Shown here in pieces: positions 12,115 to 23,868 of a stretch of 64,000 bases of DNA. A program made the position numbers and the translations under genes. The first letter of the stretch is position 1. The number at the start of each line of letters is the position of its first letter. The stretch covers positions 4,612,266 to 4,676,265 of the forward strand of contig CM074806.1 in NCBI GenBank assembly GCA_037447605.1. The letters run 5' to 3'. This DNA is from Zygnema circumcarinatum. Lineage: Eukaryota; Streptophyta; Zygnematophyceae; Zygnematales; Zygnemataceae. Below the pieces are notes generated by a model. It was not told the DNA's origin, ran no database searches, and saw nothing but the letters and a program-made list of their open reading frames with translations.

Positions 12115-13270
12115 GAGGTTAAAGAGCGCCACCTAAACATGATCGGTTCTTCTCCTGCCTCTTTCGCCTTCTCCTCAAATTCCTGCACACCATCAACAAG
12201 GGCTTGCATTTCACAAACTGGCACAACCCGGGGGAATCGAAGAACCTCTTTAAAAAGGGTGAAAATGCAAACTCACCTTACGTTTCTTCAAAACAAGGTT
12301 GAGCGTATCCTCTAATTGTCGCTTTTTGTGTCTCCGTGTTTTATCCAATGCACCTTCAGCCTCTGCGAAATCAAAAAAATCTGAAATTAATACAAGAGTT
12401 GCATTCATACTGCTTGGTGACTTCGTGCCACCAGATTCACAAATTCATTTTCACATTTGTACATGTTCCGTGCATGCTTAACATCCTTGAAGTCTCCCAA
12501 TCCCTTCTTATGAAACCAAAGATTTAGGGTACTCAAGGCCCTCTGTTCCATGACTGCTCCGTTCTGCTCTATCCTGCTCCTTCATCTGTTATCCCAGAGC
12601 AAAATGGAGCCAACCCTAGTCCTAACTATAACTCTAATCCTAATCCTAACCCTAACCCTAACCCTAACCCTAACCCTGACCCTAAACCTAATCCTAACCT
12701 GAACCTTAACCTTAACCTCAATCTCAACCCTGACCCTGGCCCTAACTTATAATCTAAGCAGACGCCTGAGCCTAACCCTAAACCAAACACGAACACCCAA
12801 CCAGCCTAGCCCTAACTTCAACTCCGGTCCAATCCCTTTCCCTTTCCAGCTCTAAACCTAACACTATACGCTATCCCAAGCCATGACCATGACTAAGTCC
12901 TTAATGTAAACTCTTCAACTCTAACCGTAACTCTGACCCTATCCGAGACTCTAACCCTAAAATCCAGCCCTAGACCTGACACACAAAGTTGATTGTAAAG
13001 TCTAAAGGACACCCCTAACTTTGACTTAACCATGAAACCTAGCCCTAGCCCTAACCCTACCTCCCACCTTGAATGTTGGACTGGCCAGCACTCACTCATG
13101 GTCTCCAGCTTGGCGATCTGCTCTCGCAGGCTCTCAGGGTCCTTCTTGAGAATGCCGACCTCGCGCACCTTCTTGCGCTCCTTCTTGTTGCGCTTGAGCT
13201 CCTTCTTTCGCAGTTCCTTGCGGTACGAGTCCGTCGGGTTCATCACCTTCCCGCCCTTCGTTGTCTTCAT
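9428..13270 (-). CDS. ELF5: ELF5/WBP11 pre-mRNA splicing protein
   Basis: Nuclear WW-domain-binding protein 11 family; WBP11 is a spliceosome-associated factor, and Arabidopsis ELF5 is needed for FLC expression and delayed flowering. Exons in transcription order: 13270-13096, 12362-12277, 12182-12133, 11852-11795, 11519-11438, 11132-10621, 10489-9809, 9610-9428; phases fit, 608 residues. The N-terminus ([20 protein letters not shown]) is the family signature, followed by the basic KKRK stretch, SHL-PRR, and the conserved DSVYYHP...PPPGKPP block. The middle is very rich in PPPPGPPP ligands for WW domains, interrupted by an acidic Glu/Ser run. The last exon restores the conserved VPASVRVRR and [16 protein letters not shown] tail. 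Reading through the exon 7 donor would end early at 9773 and lose that tail. The start is 423 bases from the divergent RGP1 start. Confidence 0.93.
12012..12118. repeat. (GA)n microsatellite in ELF5 intron 3
   Basis: About 100 bases of GA dinucleotides with few interruptions on the plus strand. It reads as CT in the sense of the ELF5 transcript and lies just after the intron donor. Confidence 0.9.
12598..13065. repeat. Degenerate telomere-like CCCTAA array in ELF5 intron 1
   Basis: Many CCCTAA units, partly perfect (about 12640-12680) and partly decayed to CCCTGA or TCCTAA, fill most of intron 12363-13095. On the ELF5 sense strand they read TTAGGG. Confidence 0.85.
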
Positions 13271-13693
13271 CTTGGCCCCTCCTTCACCCCCCCTTCTCTC
13301 ACACTCTCTCCCTCCCCCTCTCTCTCTCTCTCCTTCACTCTCTCTCTCCACTTCACTCTCTCCCCTTCTCTCCCTCTCTCTCCCTCACTCTCTCTGCCCT
13401 TCACTCTCTCCCCCTCCCTCTCTCCGACAGACTCCCTCCCTTCTCTTGCAACCCTAACCGTTGAACTTTGCAGCACACAGAACGGCTGAAACCCGTACGA
13501 CGTTCGTACAATATTCGTACGGTTACCGTATGGACTAGTCCGGTTTTGCGCACAGCTCTATATCGTGATATCGATTCGTCCTTTCGATATATCGGCCGCT
13601 CGGCCCCCCCGTCCCCCCTAACCGCCTCCCCTCCCTCACTCACTCCCTCCCTCCTGCAGGCGCCCTCCGGGACACGTGGCGCCCGCAGACGCG
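13271..13693. promoter_or_regulatory. Divergent promoter region between ELF5 and RGP1
   Basis: The two start codons are 423 bases apart on opposite strands, so this must hold both promoters. It contains a CT-rich microsatellite (about 13275-13440). A CGTAC-rich block follows (13495-13530), then a palindromic stretch with GATATCGAT and GATATATCG (13560-13595). ACACGTGGC lies just before the RGP1 ATG. Factor binding is inferred only. Confidence 0.55.
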
Positions 13694-16600
13694 ATGAGGG
13701 TGTCCCGGGGACCCTCCCTGAGCTCCGTGCCTTCCATGAGCGGAGGTCTGGCCATGGAGGCCGCCGATCCCACGGCGCCGGCGGTCCATGTGACGCTGGC
13801 CAAGGCAGCCTTCCGTCCCGGGGAAACCCTAACTGCAACCATCGACATAGAGAACGTGCGAGAGGCGGAGCGGGGGGAGGGCTTGGCTCGCAAAGCCCTT
13901 GAAACGGACAGGTGGCAGCCTGCCGTGTCGCCACGTGCCGCTACTGAAGGGCTCATGGAGGCCGTCCTGGTGGAGGAGCTCGGGGTGGAGCTGAAGGGGA
14001 TCGAGCGGCTGGACCCGAGCTGGGTGCAGCTGCCGCGCCAGGTGGCTGGCCGCCCGGACCCACGGGGTGAGTGAAGGAAGGGGCGGTCTGTGTTGCAAAA
14101 TGTTGGGAATGAATGCAGTTGCAACGGATATGGGACAGAATGTCACATGGAACGTGGTGGAGCTTAGGATTTGGGGATTGGAGCTAGGGTTAGGGCTGGA
14201 GCCAAGGTTAAAGTTAGGGCAAGGGCTAGTTTTTGAGATTAGGGTTAGGGTTTGCAGTAGGCTTAATCATTTAATCTTTGTTCCACTCGAGGATCTTTGA
14301 TTTACAAATAGCTGATAACCTGGCTTGAAACCCACATAGGCAGTAAAGCAGCTCATTCAGACTGGCAAGTCGGAGATCAGTGTGATTCTCTGACCTTCGA
14401 GATGTTAGTCTGCTCTACATTTTGGATAGGTTAGAAATAAGAGGCGCCTATTCTTAGTGAAAAAAAAGTGATTGGAGGTGAAGGTACACCCTCAGCATAC
14501 TTTAGGTCGCAAGCTAGATTTTTCCTGGCTGCTACACCTGCTTATGTCAGCCCGCAAGTTCAAACTTACCCCCCTCAAGATTCTACACTAATGCTGAACA
14601 TGTAGGTTTCATTTTCAAACCTCTGTACCATTTTTATTTGCGTTGGTCGATCTCTGAAAGCCTTAAAGGTGTGGAAATGTATAGCCACTTGTAAGCACGG
14701 TCGGTCGTACAAGTTACTTTAACAGCTTCACTGTAAACTTGATGCTTCTGGGATCGCATACCTCTCTGTTTAACTCATCATTTCTGTGCGATATTGGCTG
14801 AATAATACAGGGGAACGTGTCTTTTTAGAGGGTTCCGCACCACAAATTGCGAAGGATGTTCTTGTCGAACATGGAAGGAGCAGAAGTTGTGAGAAACCCT
14901 TCCCTCATGTTGATGCTTCACCTTGTTTTTTTGGCATCTTGAGTCGGCTCCTACCCCACTCCTTTATCCCCTCCTCCTCTCCTTCATGAGGTTTCGTCCT
15001 GCACGGTAGGCTGCCGGTTTTTTTTTCTGGATTCCACGTTCCATTTTAGGTCATGATTGGCTGTAACTGTTGGCGATGGACTGGTGGTTTAAAGCAGATT
15101 CTATACGTATGACTCTTCCCAAAGTCCTCCCCCCTTCATATCGGGGCACCTCTGTAAAGTATCACTACCTTTTGGTGGTGCGGGCTACATGGAGTCCTGT
15201 AGTTCTGGGTGACGATGAAACTACACCTGGAGACTCGCAACGGAAAGGAGTCATGCGGCCCCCTCCTCCGTTAGTAGGATATTCACAACTCTCATTTGAC
15301 ATGGCACTTGAATTTGAGTACACATTTCATGGAATGCATCTAGCATAAGTTGCATACCAATGAGTAGTTTGATAGTAGAGCCGTACAGCTTATGCATGAG
15401 TGTCATCACTCCTTGTGACTTATTAAGCAAAGCAATTTCGTTGCATTAGGAGCTGCGAAAAATTGATGACTGGTCCTCTTGTTATTCAATGCAGCCATTG
15501 AATGGTTAGTCATATTTGTCTAGATTCCTTTCAAGGTATTATTTTGTAAGGCCCTTGCAGTACTGTATTGATGAATGTGTACGGCGATGCCTATTTGAAG
15601 AGAGGGTTTCTTTTGGGGTAGAAAGCCTATCAATATGGTGGCACATTGAAATGATTTGTGAGCTGGTTTACGTCCTGCAGGAAGTTAGGGTTCCCTTGAG
15701 GATTTGGACTTGGCAGCAAGACTCGGGGTTGACACAAGAAGAGATTGGAGCACAAGACCACCATGGCATTGGAGGTGAGCTTGTGTTTCATAAGAGCCCT
15801 GGGGGAGAGGAGAAGAAAACTAGGGAGAAAAGTGGGCCGAGGGGGGGATGTTGGGTGGAGAGAGGGAGAGAGTAAATCTCGTTGTGTTCGGAGTAGCTAT
15901 TCAATAGATGACAGATGAGGAAGCATGTGGTTTTGAGGTTTTCCGGACTCAAGTTACAGTAGTGAACCCGACGTACGACAAGCATCACAGCAACTTGCAG
16001 CTCTGAGTGGCATTGTTTATGTGGTTTGTCTTTGTTACACAGCAGGGATTGTTCCAGTAGAGACAGTAAAGGTAGATATACGCTGGCGGGAAAAAACGGG
16101 GCAGGCACGATGGGTGAGTCAGCTGTCTCTGCTTCAAGGACTCCCTCTCTCGCCCCCTCCCTCTCAAGATGAACATGCTTTATTATATGGCTCTAAAGGT
16201 GACCCAAGGTCGTGGCTCGATCAAGTTTTAAACCTGTAAAGTATTCCCATCTATCTCCAGACAGACTTTTGACCAAGTTAGGATTAGTGCACTGTGCCTT
16301 CAAGATGCATACAGGGCTAACAAGGGCAACGATCTCCATGCATTAAATAAAGAAACCCTCCTTCTGCTAACGTAGATACCACTGCCACACATAATGGTAT
16401 TTTCTCTTCGTGACTATCGTTGACCTTTCCAAGTTACCAGCTTGTGCTTTCTGCTTCTGTTTCGAACCCGCATTCTGCATTCTCGCAACTCTCTCCCGTT
16501 TCGCTCTCCAGTCCTTCCTCTCCTATCTCCCTCCCTCAACTATTTCCCTCCCTCTCTTTAGTGCTTCCTCACCTATCTTCCTCCCTCGAAACTCTCCCAT

Positions 16601-19600
16601 CAGCCCTCCAACATGCAGCCCCAACTTAGGCAGCCCTTTCTGCCTTGCTTTGTCTTGTAGGTGGCAAATGCTCAAGCCAGTTCAGGAGGAGACGAAGACG
16701 AGCTCATCCCTCCCGATGAAACTTTCTCTGAGTTTGAAGCTTCTGAAGAGAGTGCTGCTGGAAGGATCGCATCCTTTTCAAGGAACCGACTTTCCTCTCC
16801 CTCTGGGGAGGCTACCGCAGCCACTGCTACCATCTCAGATGGAGATGAGCCTGAGGAGGGAGACGAAGGAGATCGCATACAAGGAAACGGGGGGGCAGCA
16901 CAGGGGATTGATGGGTTTTTTGGTTCTTTAAGGGAGGCAGAGAGTGGGAGAGGAGAATCAAGCAGAGGATTTGCTAGAGATCCATTTTTAGGGGGAGGAG
17001 AGGGAGTTGGGATGCACGGTGGCCTATCCAATCGGCCTTGGGAAGAGAATGGTCTCGGTAAGAATGCCCTTTGGTTCTCCCTCCCTCCCTCCCTCCCTCC
17101 CTCCTTTCATCCCTCCCTTCGCCCCTCTACCCCACTTGCACTTTTTGCTATCAGCGAAAGAAATGGTCATCCTCGTCTGCGAAAAAGAAGTAATCTTATT
17201 CTAGGGTATTCTCGTTATCTTATCAGATAATCTTACCTATCGAGATTCCGACGATCTGGGATTTGATGGCAAGCCTCCTGCAAAACTATGGAGGAGTTCT
17301 GCTGCACTTCCAGATCCCGAAACACCAAGAGTGGGGTCTCAGGCTGACTACAACGGTAATGGAGATAGTTCTATATATCGAAGAAACGAGAGAACAATTC
17401 CTCCCTCGCCATCCTGTGAGTGAAAAAGTTCACTTATGTTTTGCTTTAAATAGCATCCGCAGGGCAAGTAGCAGAATGAAGGTTCTATACATGGTGGTCC
17501 TTTGTCACTACCTTGTAGGAGTTGTTGGAGTTATTACATGGTAGAAAATGGACAACATGGAGCTATAAACATAGAAGATGTCCTTCCATATGAGATTGAT
17601 TTGGAGTGAAATTTGTTGGGGGAAAGCAGCTGCTATTGCGTACACACGAGGTCGCACCTATAACATTCGTATTGATGACCAAATTCTTGTCAAATTTACT
17701 CCTAGAAGGCCAGAGTCAACATACTACCTGGGGGATGTGGTGAGAAGTCTCTTTCTCGCAACCTTTTTCCCCTCTCCCAGTCCCTGTTTTCTCTCTCCGT
17801 ATGTATTGCATTCTGAGGGCCACAATGGTTTGTCACATGACCGACGAGAAACGAGGAGGAAGAAGACGGAGGAGATGGTGGAGGGGTCGGAGGCAGGGGC
17901 AGAGTGGAGAGATGCAGGAACTTAAGAGAAATTGTCAGTTTGGTTATTTCGAAAAACAACTCTTGCTTGGAATTTTCTGTCGTGCCGTGGGAACTGTTTT
18001 TAATCAGTTTCCATTCTCAACAGAATTATAACAAGGCTGACGAATCCTGTTGCGGCATGGAGCAGGTATCGGGAATGCTCACATTTCCGCAAACCTCAGC
18101 TCGCCAGTGTTTATCGGTACAAAAAGCTTGACCTCCCTGTCCCTCCCGCTCTCGTCATCCTTCTCCCTTTTCCCTTCTTCCCTTTTTCACCTCTCCTCAC
18201 CGCCTCTCTGCCTCTCCTTCTCTCCCCTCCCTCTTCCTTCTTTCCCTCCCCTTTCCCTCCGTCCTCGCCCTCCTTCCACTTGTTTCCTTCCCTTTCCCAC
18301 TCCCCCCCTCCCCCTCACACTCTCCTGTTATCTCTCACTCACTCTCATCCTCCCTCCCTCCCTCCCTCCCTCCCTGCCTCCCTCCCTTCTCCTCCCCCTT
18401 CCCTCCGCCTTCCCTCCCTCTCTCCCTCCCTCCCTTCCCCCCGCCCTCCCTCTCTGGGTATGTCTAAATGGGCACGTTGTTGTGCATGGCAGGTGTCAGT
18501 GCTGTTGGAGACGCACGAGATTGTCAATCCCGCCGTCCTTCATCCTTCACGCAGAACTGCGGGGTTCAGGGAGAGTCCGCAGGTGAGGGCTCTCTCAACC
18601 GCTGCTCAATTCCCCCTTTGTAGCAGTATTGGTCTGTGTGATTATCCTTCTCGTTTATTCACTTAACTTTAATGTGCAAACTCTATTATTCTTTGGGTTT
18701 TACAAGCCTTTCTGTTTGCCCTCCATCTTGTCGCCGCCATGCTTTGCAGGCTCCTCTACACCTTCCGCAGGTCCAAACGGAGTTTCATGAAGTAACAGCA
18801 CATTTACGTGCCACACATTTTATCTTTACTATTCCTATGGATGCTCCTGCAGCTTTTGCGACATCACTTGTTGCTCTGCAGGTCAGCTAAAATTCGTCTC
18901 GCATCTGTTTCTTTCAATCTCTTACACCAAAGCCATAACAACTTCAGCATTTTGCCCAAGAATCTGCATCCAAACCTGCTCGAAGTCTCCCTTGACCTAG
19001 AAATACCCAACAATGCAACCCTTGAAACTATTTTGACGTGAGATTATCCGAGTTGTTACGTTAGTCTTTTGGTAAGAATTCAAGACAATCACGTAAAGAT
19101 CGAGAGGTTACAGGTTCATTTCAGGCTGGAAGTCTTTCAAATTGATTTTTTTGGATTCTGACCGTCATGACATACATGTACTGCCTGCCTCCTTGCTGGT
19201 TGTGAACAGTGGATCCTTCGCTTCCAGTTTGTTGCTTCGTCAAAGCGAAAACCAGTATCCGGAAATAAAGTGGAATCTTTCTTATTGGGAGAGGAGACGG
19301 AACGCGGAGAGTGGTCGTTGCCTATTGTGGTCCATGCTCCTCGCCCTCGCTCTCAGCCATACGGTGAGTCTTTGGGCTTTTCAGGGTTTTTTTGGGTTTG
19401 TTTGAGATTTTAGGGTTAATCACAGACAGCAATAGCTACACCCTTACATCCTATATAATATGGGCCACACTAATTGTGAACTCGTTCGTTTATCCGGCTT
19501 ACCTGTAACAGTTTCGACCACACTAAACATGCATCATCACTAATTGATCTATGGTGTAGATAGTGTGGTGTACAGTATTCACCCATTCATAATTGGTGTG

Positions 19601-20260
19601 GGGGTTGCTGTGCATTCGAGGTTATATGTGTCTGTATATCTTGCACATGTAGTCATTTAAATACCTGCTACCTTCATATTCATACACATATTACATAAAC
19701 AGTTCACCCTCATCGCGCCATAGGTCTTTGTCCAACTAAGTGTGGCACTCACGCTAATACGTAACCACACTGGGTACATGGATAGAGTCGTTTGACCACT
19801 AACAGTAACGCCTACATGGAGGGAGTTCGAAAAAACTAGCTGCATGGCGTGCATCCAAACTTCCCCTTATGGCTGAGATGGGGCTTCCAGAGTAGTATAT
19901 TGTATTATTGCTGGAATGGTGGATCCTTTTCCGTTCCAAGCATGATGTCCACATGGGGTTTTCTCGACATCTCCATCATGCTGCTGACATGCATGTGGGG
20001 GTGGAAAGCATGATGGGCATCTATGTTGCCGTTTCGTTAAGCCCATCTCAGTAAGTTGTTGTTTCTCCATGGCAGGGCCACCAACGGGAGACTATCGAGC
20101 AAACATTCCTCCCATGAAGCCTTTGGAAGCCGCGCAACCAAAGGGTGGGGTGGGAGAGAGGAGGCCGTTGAGTAGTAGTGAGTTAATAGTAGGGACAGGC
20201 GTGCCCAAAATGACGAGCGCACGTTCTCCGAATTCATCTGAAGACGCCCAAACGGCGTGA
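13694..20260 (+). CDS. RGP1: RGP1-like arrestin-fold protein (Rab6-type GEF complex partner)
   Basis: In yeast and human, RGP1 pairs with RIC1 to activate Rab6/Ypt6 on the Golgi for retrograde traffic. Exons: 13694-14066, 14811-14888, 15098-15273, 15681-15774, 16046-16113, 16661-17057, 17227-17415, 17630-17739, 18066-18116, 18493-18582, 18750-18881, 19210-19363, 20076-20260; all phases fit, 698 residues. Recognisable family blocks: an N-terminal arrestin strand set (RPGETLTATIDIEN), LPPSYRGTSVKYHY, RVPLRIW, the very conserved NIRIDDQILVKFTPR and STYYLGD, and a C-terminal WILRFQFV strand. Exon 6 adds an acidic, Ser-rich linker of about 130 residues that looks disordered. The ATG at 13694 is the first true ATG in frame. 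The exon 3 and exon 7 donors have alternatives that also keep phase. Confidence 0.88.
14165..14256. repeat. Short telomere-like TTAGGG cluster in RGP1 intron 1
   Basis: Several AGGGTTAGGG-type units, imperfect, on the sense strand of RGP1 shortly after the exon 1 donor. Confidence 0.7.
18130..18460. repeat. Pyrimidine-rich tract in RGP1 intron 9
   Basis: CCCT/CTCC low-complexity sequence fills most of intron 18117-18492 on the coding strand. A shorter CCCT run lies in intron 6 (17083-17105). Confidence 0.85.
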
Positions 20261-20499
20261 GAGTATAAGACATGGGGGCCCTTCAACGTATTGAAAATTA
20301 GGGTTACTGTGACTATGTAAGGCGCCCATAAGGGTGGCTCGATTAGGTGATATGTGTGTGAGAGAGAGGGAGAGCGAGAAAGAGAGATAGCGAGAGGATT
20401 AAAGGTGCAAACGAGGTGTCTATGATTCTTTAAACGTTGGTGGGAAGGAGCCACAATGTCTTTTCGTCATAGAGTTTTCCATTGAGCGCCTGGTCACAT

Positions 20500-21165
20500 G
20501 CTGGAATTGCATGCAAAAAAAAAGGGAAAAGAGAAGGGGGGGGGGTCCACATTGGCTGCCTTTCGAATAGCGTTTTTGGGTAGTGCTTTCGGTAATGAGT
20601 CAGCTTTGGGGAAGGGGGAGGAAGGGAGGGCGAGGGAATGGGGGAGAGGGGAGGAGGGAGGGGAAGGGAGGAGGGAAAATGGAGGGGAGGGGAGGCGAGT
20701 AGGGAGGGTGAAGGGAAGAGTGGGAAGAGGGAGGGGAAGGGAGGAGGGAAAATGGAGGGGAGGGGAGGCGAGTAGGGAGGGTGAAGGGAAGAGTGGGAAG
20801 AGGGAGGGAGGGGGAAGGGGAAAGGGAGGGAGAGGGAGGGCGGGAGGTGGGGGAAAGGGGAAGGGATGTGGGAAAGGGAGCGGAGGGAGAGGGTTGGACG
20901 AAGGGGAATGCAGAGGGGAGGAAATGGAGGGAGAGGGAAGAGGGCGAAAAGGAAGGGAGGCGAGAGGAGGGAGAGGGATGGGAGGGTTGGGGTGGGGAGG
21001 AGGGGGGAGGGACGTTGGGGGCAAGAGAGAGGATGGGGAAGGGAGGGAGGGGAGGAGGGGAGGAGGAAGGGAGGGAGAGGAAGGTGCGGGGGAGGGAGTG
21101 GGGAGGTGGTGGGGGAGGGGTGGGGAGAAGAGAGTGGAGAGGGGAGGAATGGGGATGTGGATGTG
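20500..21165. repeat. Long G-rich purine tract between convergent genes
   Basis: About 650 bases almost wholly made of GGGAGG, GGGAAG and similar runs on the plus strand. It includes a tandem pair of 73-base units (about 20657-20729 and 20730-20802). It lies between the 3' ends of RGP1 (+) and the AIG2-like gene (-). Many G-runs could form quadruplex or triplex structure. The rest of 20261-21289 holds no gene. Confidence 0.9.
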
Positions 21166-21289
21166 AACTCGAGTGATAAAATTAATGTCAATCCAATTTC
21201 GTTCTCCTATGGGCTCTTGACATCTAATCCTTAAACTCTAAACGCTATAAACTCTTAAAGGTCTCCTTGTAAAGAATAACTCCTGTCCC

Positions 21290-22444
21290 TTAGGATCCGT
21301 TGATCCTCTTCCATTCAGCGGCAAATGCTTTACACATTTCTGCAAAGTCGGTTAAGTGAAGCTTCCGCCATTCCTGTAGCCACGCATTGAAAAGGCTTGG
21401 GTTAACATTAGTGGTCAGTTTGCTTTGTTAACTCAGTTGACTCTTTAGCCTCCGTTGAGAAGGCATCAGTTAAGTTCAACATTTTCATTGTTTCATGTTT
21501 TGATGCTCATGGGTAAAGACGCACTACACGATAAAACGGGGAAAAGGCATCAGAAACCTTTTAATAATTTATTTATGCTTCAGGTTTTGACAATGTCAGA
21601 TGACTTGAAGGAAAATTTTGGAGTAAAATAGCATCGTCAACTTGAACCCTACAAATCCTAATCGTCATATACAGGTCTATTTACACCTAGAGGTATATGC
21701 CTAAGTTCATTATAAGGAAAATTAAGTGCCCTATTCCAATGACGGGACAGATTGATATCCAAAGGCAGCTCCTAATGTACATAATTTTGATCATACAAAA
21801 TCTATTTTGCAGACGTGGCAAGTCGTCATTTGACCCTAATTCTCTCAATATTTTCCAAATTCCTTCCCTGCCTTCTTCTCAAAGCAGGCCCTCCGGAAGT
21901 TAGTAACAACTGCCAAATCAGATCAAATCAAGCGTCGCGAAAAAACTCCTGAAAGAAAGTTGAGAAGCTTTCACAGAACAAATCCCAATGCGCAACTCCT
22001 GCACGTGACGTCACGCCCGTCCCATCCCTAAACCTACAAAACTCTAAAACCCTCAAAGCCCGCATGACTCTAAAGCGATCAAGACCCCAAAACTATAGAG
22101 GTCCTAAATCCCTGAGAAGCCCAGAAGAAGTTCAGAGACTGGAAACATTCAAAACCCAGAGAGACCTCAAACTACCCGAGATGCCCTGTAAACCCTAAAA
22201 TCGCTAAGAAACCTAACCCTAATTTGGTCGCCCTAGTCTCCACTGCATTACATTGGAGTTTTTTTTAAGTTTTCGCCCATTCTATTCCAATCAGAGCTGT
22301 CTCCCTATAAAGTGCAGGAGACCTACAATTGATGACCCCTTTTAAGAAAGGGAGAGAGTCAGAGAGAGCAAGAGGGAAGGAGAGGGAGAGGGAAAAGAGG
22401 GAGAGGGAGAGAGAGGTTGAGAAGTAAAAGGGACTTGGGAGAGA

Positions 22445-22490
<46 letters not shown>

Positions 22491-23823
22491 GAGAGAGAGA
22501 AATCACCTCATAGTCCCATTCGCCGACCAGCTTTGGGTCGGTTGGATTGGCCCACACATACATGTACGCCAAAATTGTGGGGAGCTCCAACTCCTGCCCA
22601 GCCAGCAAGGCCTCGCTGGGGGGCGGATCCTGCCACACAAAAACAAGCAAGCACTAAATTTTGTAGAAATAAAAAGTAGGCATAATTTAATCACTAGTAT
22701 TACTAATGTTGTCGCTATTCCTGATCATCGCACAGGTTTTATAGAATCTGCAGTAGAATATGAATAGATAAAGGCGATAAGCAAAGCAAAGGTCTAAAGA
22801 AAGCCAGAAGGGACAGACAGAGAGAGGGAGAGGCGGAGGGGAGAAAGGAGGTACCAAAAGCACAGGTTGAACAAGGGTTCGCACATATTGATCGTCTTCA
22901 AAGTCGTCAAAAATCTTCATTTCCCGTTCTGTTAATCCGAACAGGGCCTGCAAACATAAAGTGCAAACATTTTGTGAAATTTACACATATGTCTAGGTCA
23001 TAACTAAATGCCATCAAGCATTAAGCCCTCACACCCTCCCCGCCCCCATCCCCTCCCTTCCTCCCTCCCTCCCTCCCACCCTCTCCCATCCGTCCCCCTC
23101 ACCTCCTCTCCCTCCCTCCCTCCCTCTCCATCCCTCCCCCTCCCTCCCTCCCTCCCTTCCTCACTCACTCCCTTCCTCCCTCCCTCCCTCCTCCTCGCTC
23201 CCTCCCTCCCTCCGCCGTCAAACCCCTTCCAGAGCAGCGCGCAGTGCCTTCCCAACAACGCGCCCTCCAGGGCGCGGCGCTACAGCCGGATACGTTTCTG
23301 TGCGCAGGCTGTAGCGGTGGCTGCGATCACAGACACTACCATAACATTAGAAATGTCCAAAAACAACAAGAAAAAGAAAAAACCTTTTGCGAGAAGCGAT
23401 AAAGATGAATTATCTTCTTTGGAGGACATGAGTGAATCGTCAAATCTCAGCATTCAGAAAATAGTCCATGCCTCCAGGAAAAAGGTCGGATCGAGAGAGA
23501 GGGGGAGGGAGAGAGAGAGAGAGGGGGGGAGAGAGGGAGGGAGGGAGAGGGAGAGGCAGAGAGAGAGGGAGGTGGGGAGGGGGAGGAAAAAAACAAGGGG
23601 GGGAGAGAGATAGGGAGAAAGGAAGAGAGGGGGAGGGAGAGGGGGAGGGAGACAGAGAGAGGGGATGGAGGGAGTGGGGGGAGGGAGGGAGAGAGAGAGC
23701 CCACTAGTCCCTGACCACCGCCGCAGAGGAGGGCGGCACCCTCCCCAGCAGCTCCCTCACCACCTCCTCCGCCAGCAGCGACCCGTACACGAACGCCACG
23801 TGGACACGCCCTCCGCCCGCCAT
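21290..23823 (-). CDS. AIG2-like protein, putative gamma-glutamylcyclotransferase
   Basis: AIG2-like proteins share the gamma-glutamylcyclotransferase fold, which turns gamma-glutamyl compounds into 5-oxoproline; the plant substrate is often unknown. Exons in transcription order: 23823-23705, 23320-23248, 22947-22855, 22629-22507, 21373-21290; phases fit, 163 residues, the usual length. Seen: the substrate-loop motif VYGSLL near residue 14, YPAV, then LFGLTEREMKIFDDFEDDQYVR, where the acidic residue of FED is at the expected catalytic place, and YVWAN...GEWDYE near the end, all family hallmarks. The intron 2 donor is GC rather than GT (AAG|GCACTG). Exon 1 is GC-rich, and three CACGTG boxes precede the ATG. 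Intron 4 is long (1133 bases) and contains GA repeats. Confidence 0.9.
22345..22502. repeat. (GA)n microsatellite in AIG2-like intron 4
   Basis: GA-rich repeat on the plus strand, including a nearly pure GA run at about 22448-22500 that ends a few bases from the intron donor. Confidence 0.9.
23035..23218. repeat. CCCT-rich tract in AIG2-like intron 2
   Basis: Low-complexity CCCTCCCT sequence on the plus strand inside intron 22948-23247. It is purine-rich in the sense of the gene. Confidence 0.9.
23484..23698. repeat. GA/GGGA tract in AIG2-like intron 1
   Basis: Purine-only low-complexity sequence on the plus strand directly downstream of the exon 1 donor, inside intron 23321-23704. Confidence 0.9.
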
Positions 23824-23825
23824 CG

Positions 23826-23868
23826 TGCGCCACGTGGCAATCGACACGTGGCAGGCGACACGTGGCGC
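23826..23868. promoter_or_regulatory. Three evenly spaced G-box/ABRE-like CACGTG sites before the AIG2-like ATG
   Basis: CACGTG occurs at 23831-23836, 23845-23850 and 23859-23864, each followed by GC, with exact 14-base spacing. The nearest is 8 bases from the start codon at 23823. A fourth lies in exon 1 (23797-23802). In plants, ACGTGGC cores bind bZIP or bHLH factors; function here is inferred. Confidence 0.6.

Noticed and set aside
20430-21191. Long Pro/Ser-rich and Gly/Glu/Arg-rich frames on both strands (up to 253 residues)
   Set aside because: They are translations of the purine low-complexity tract; all frames are open because stop codons are rare in such DNA.
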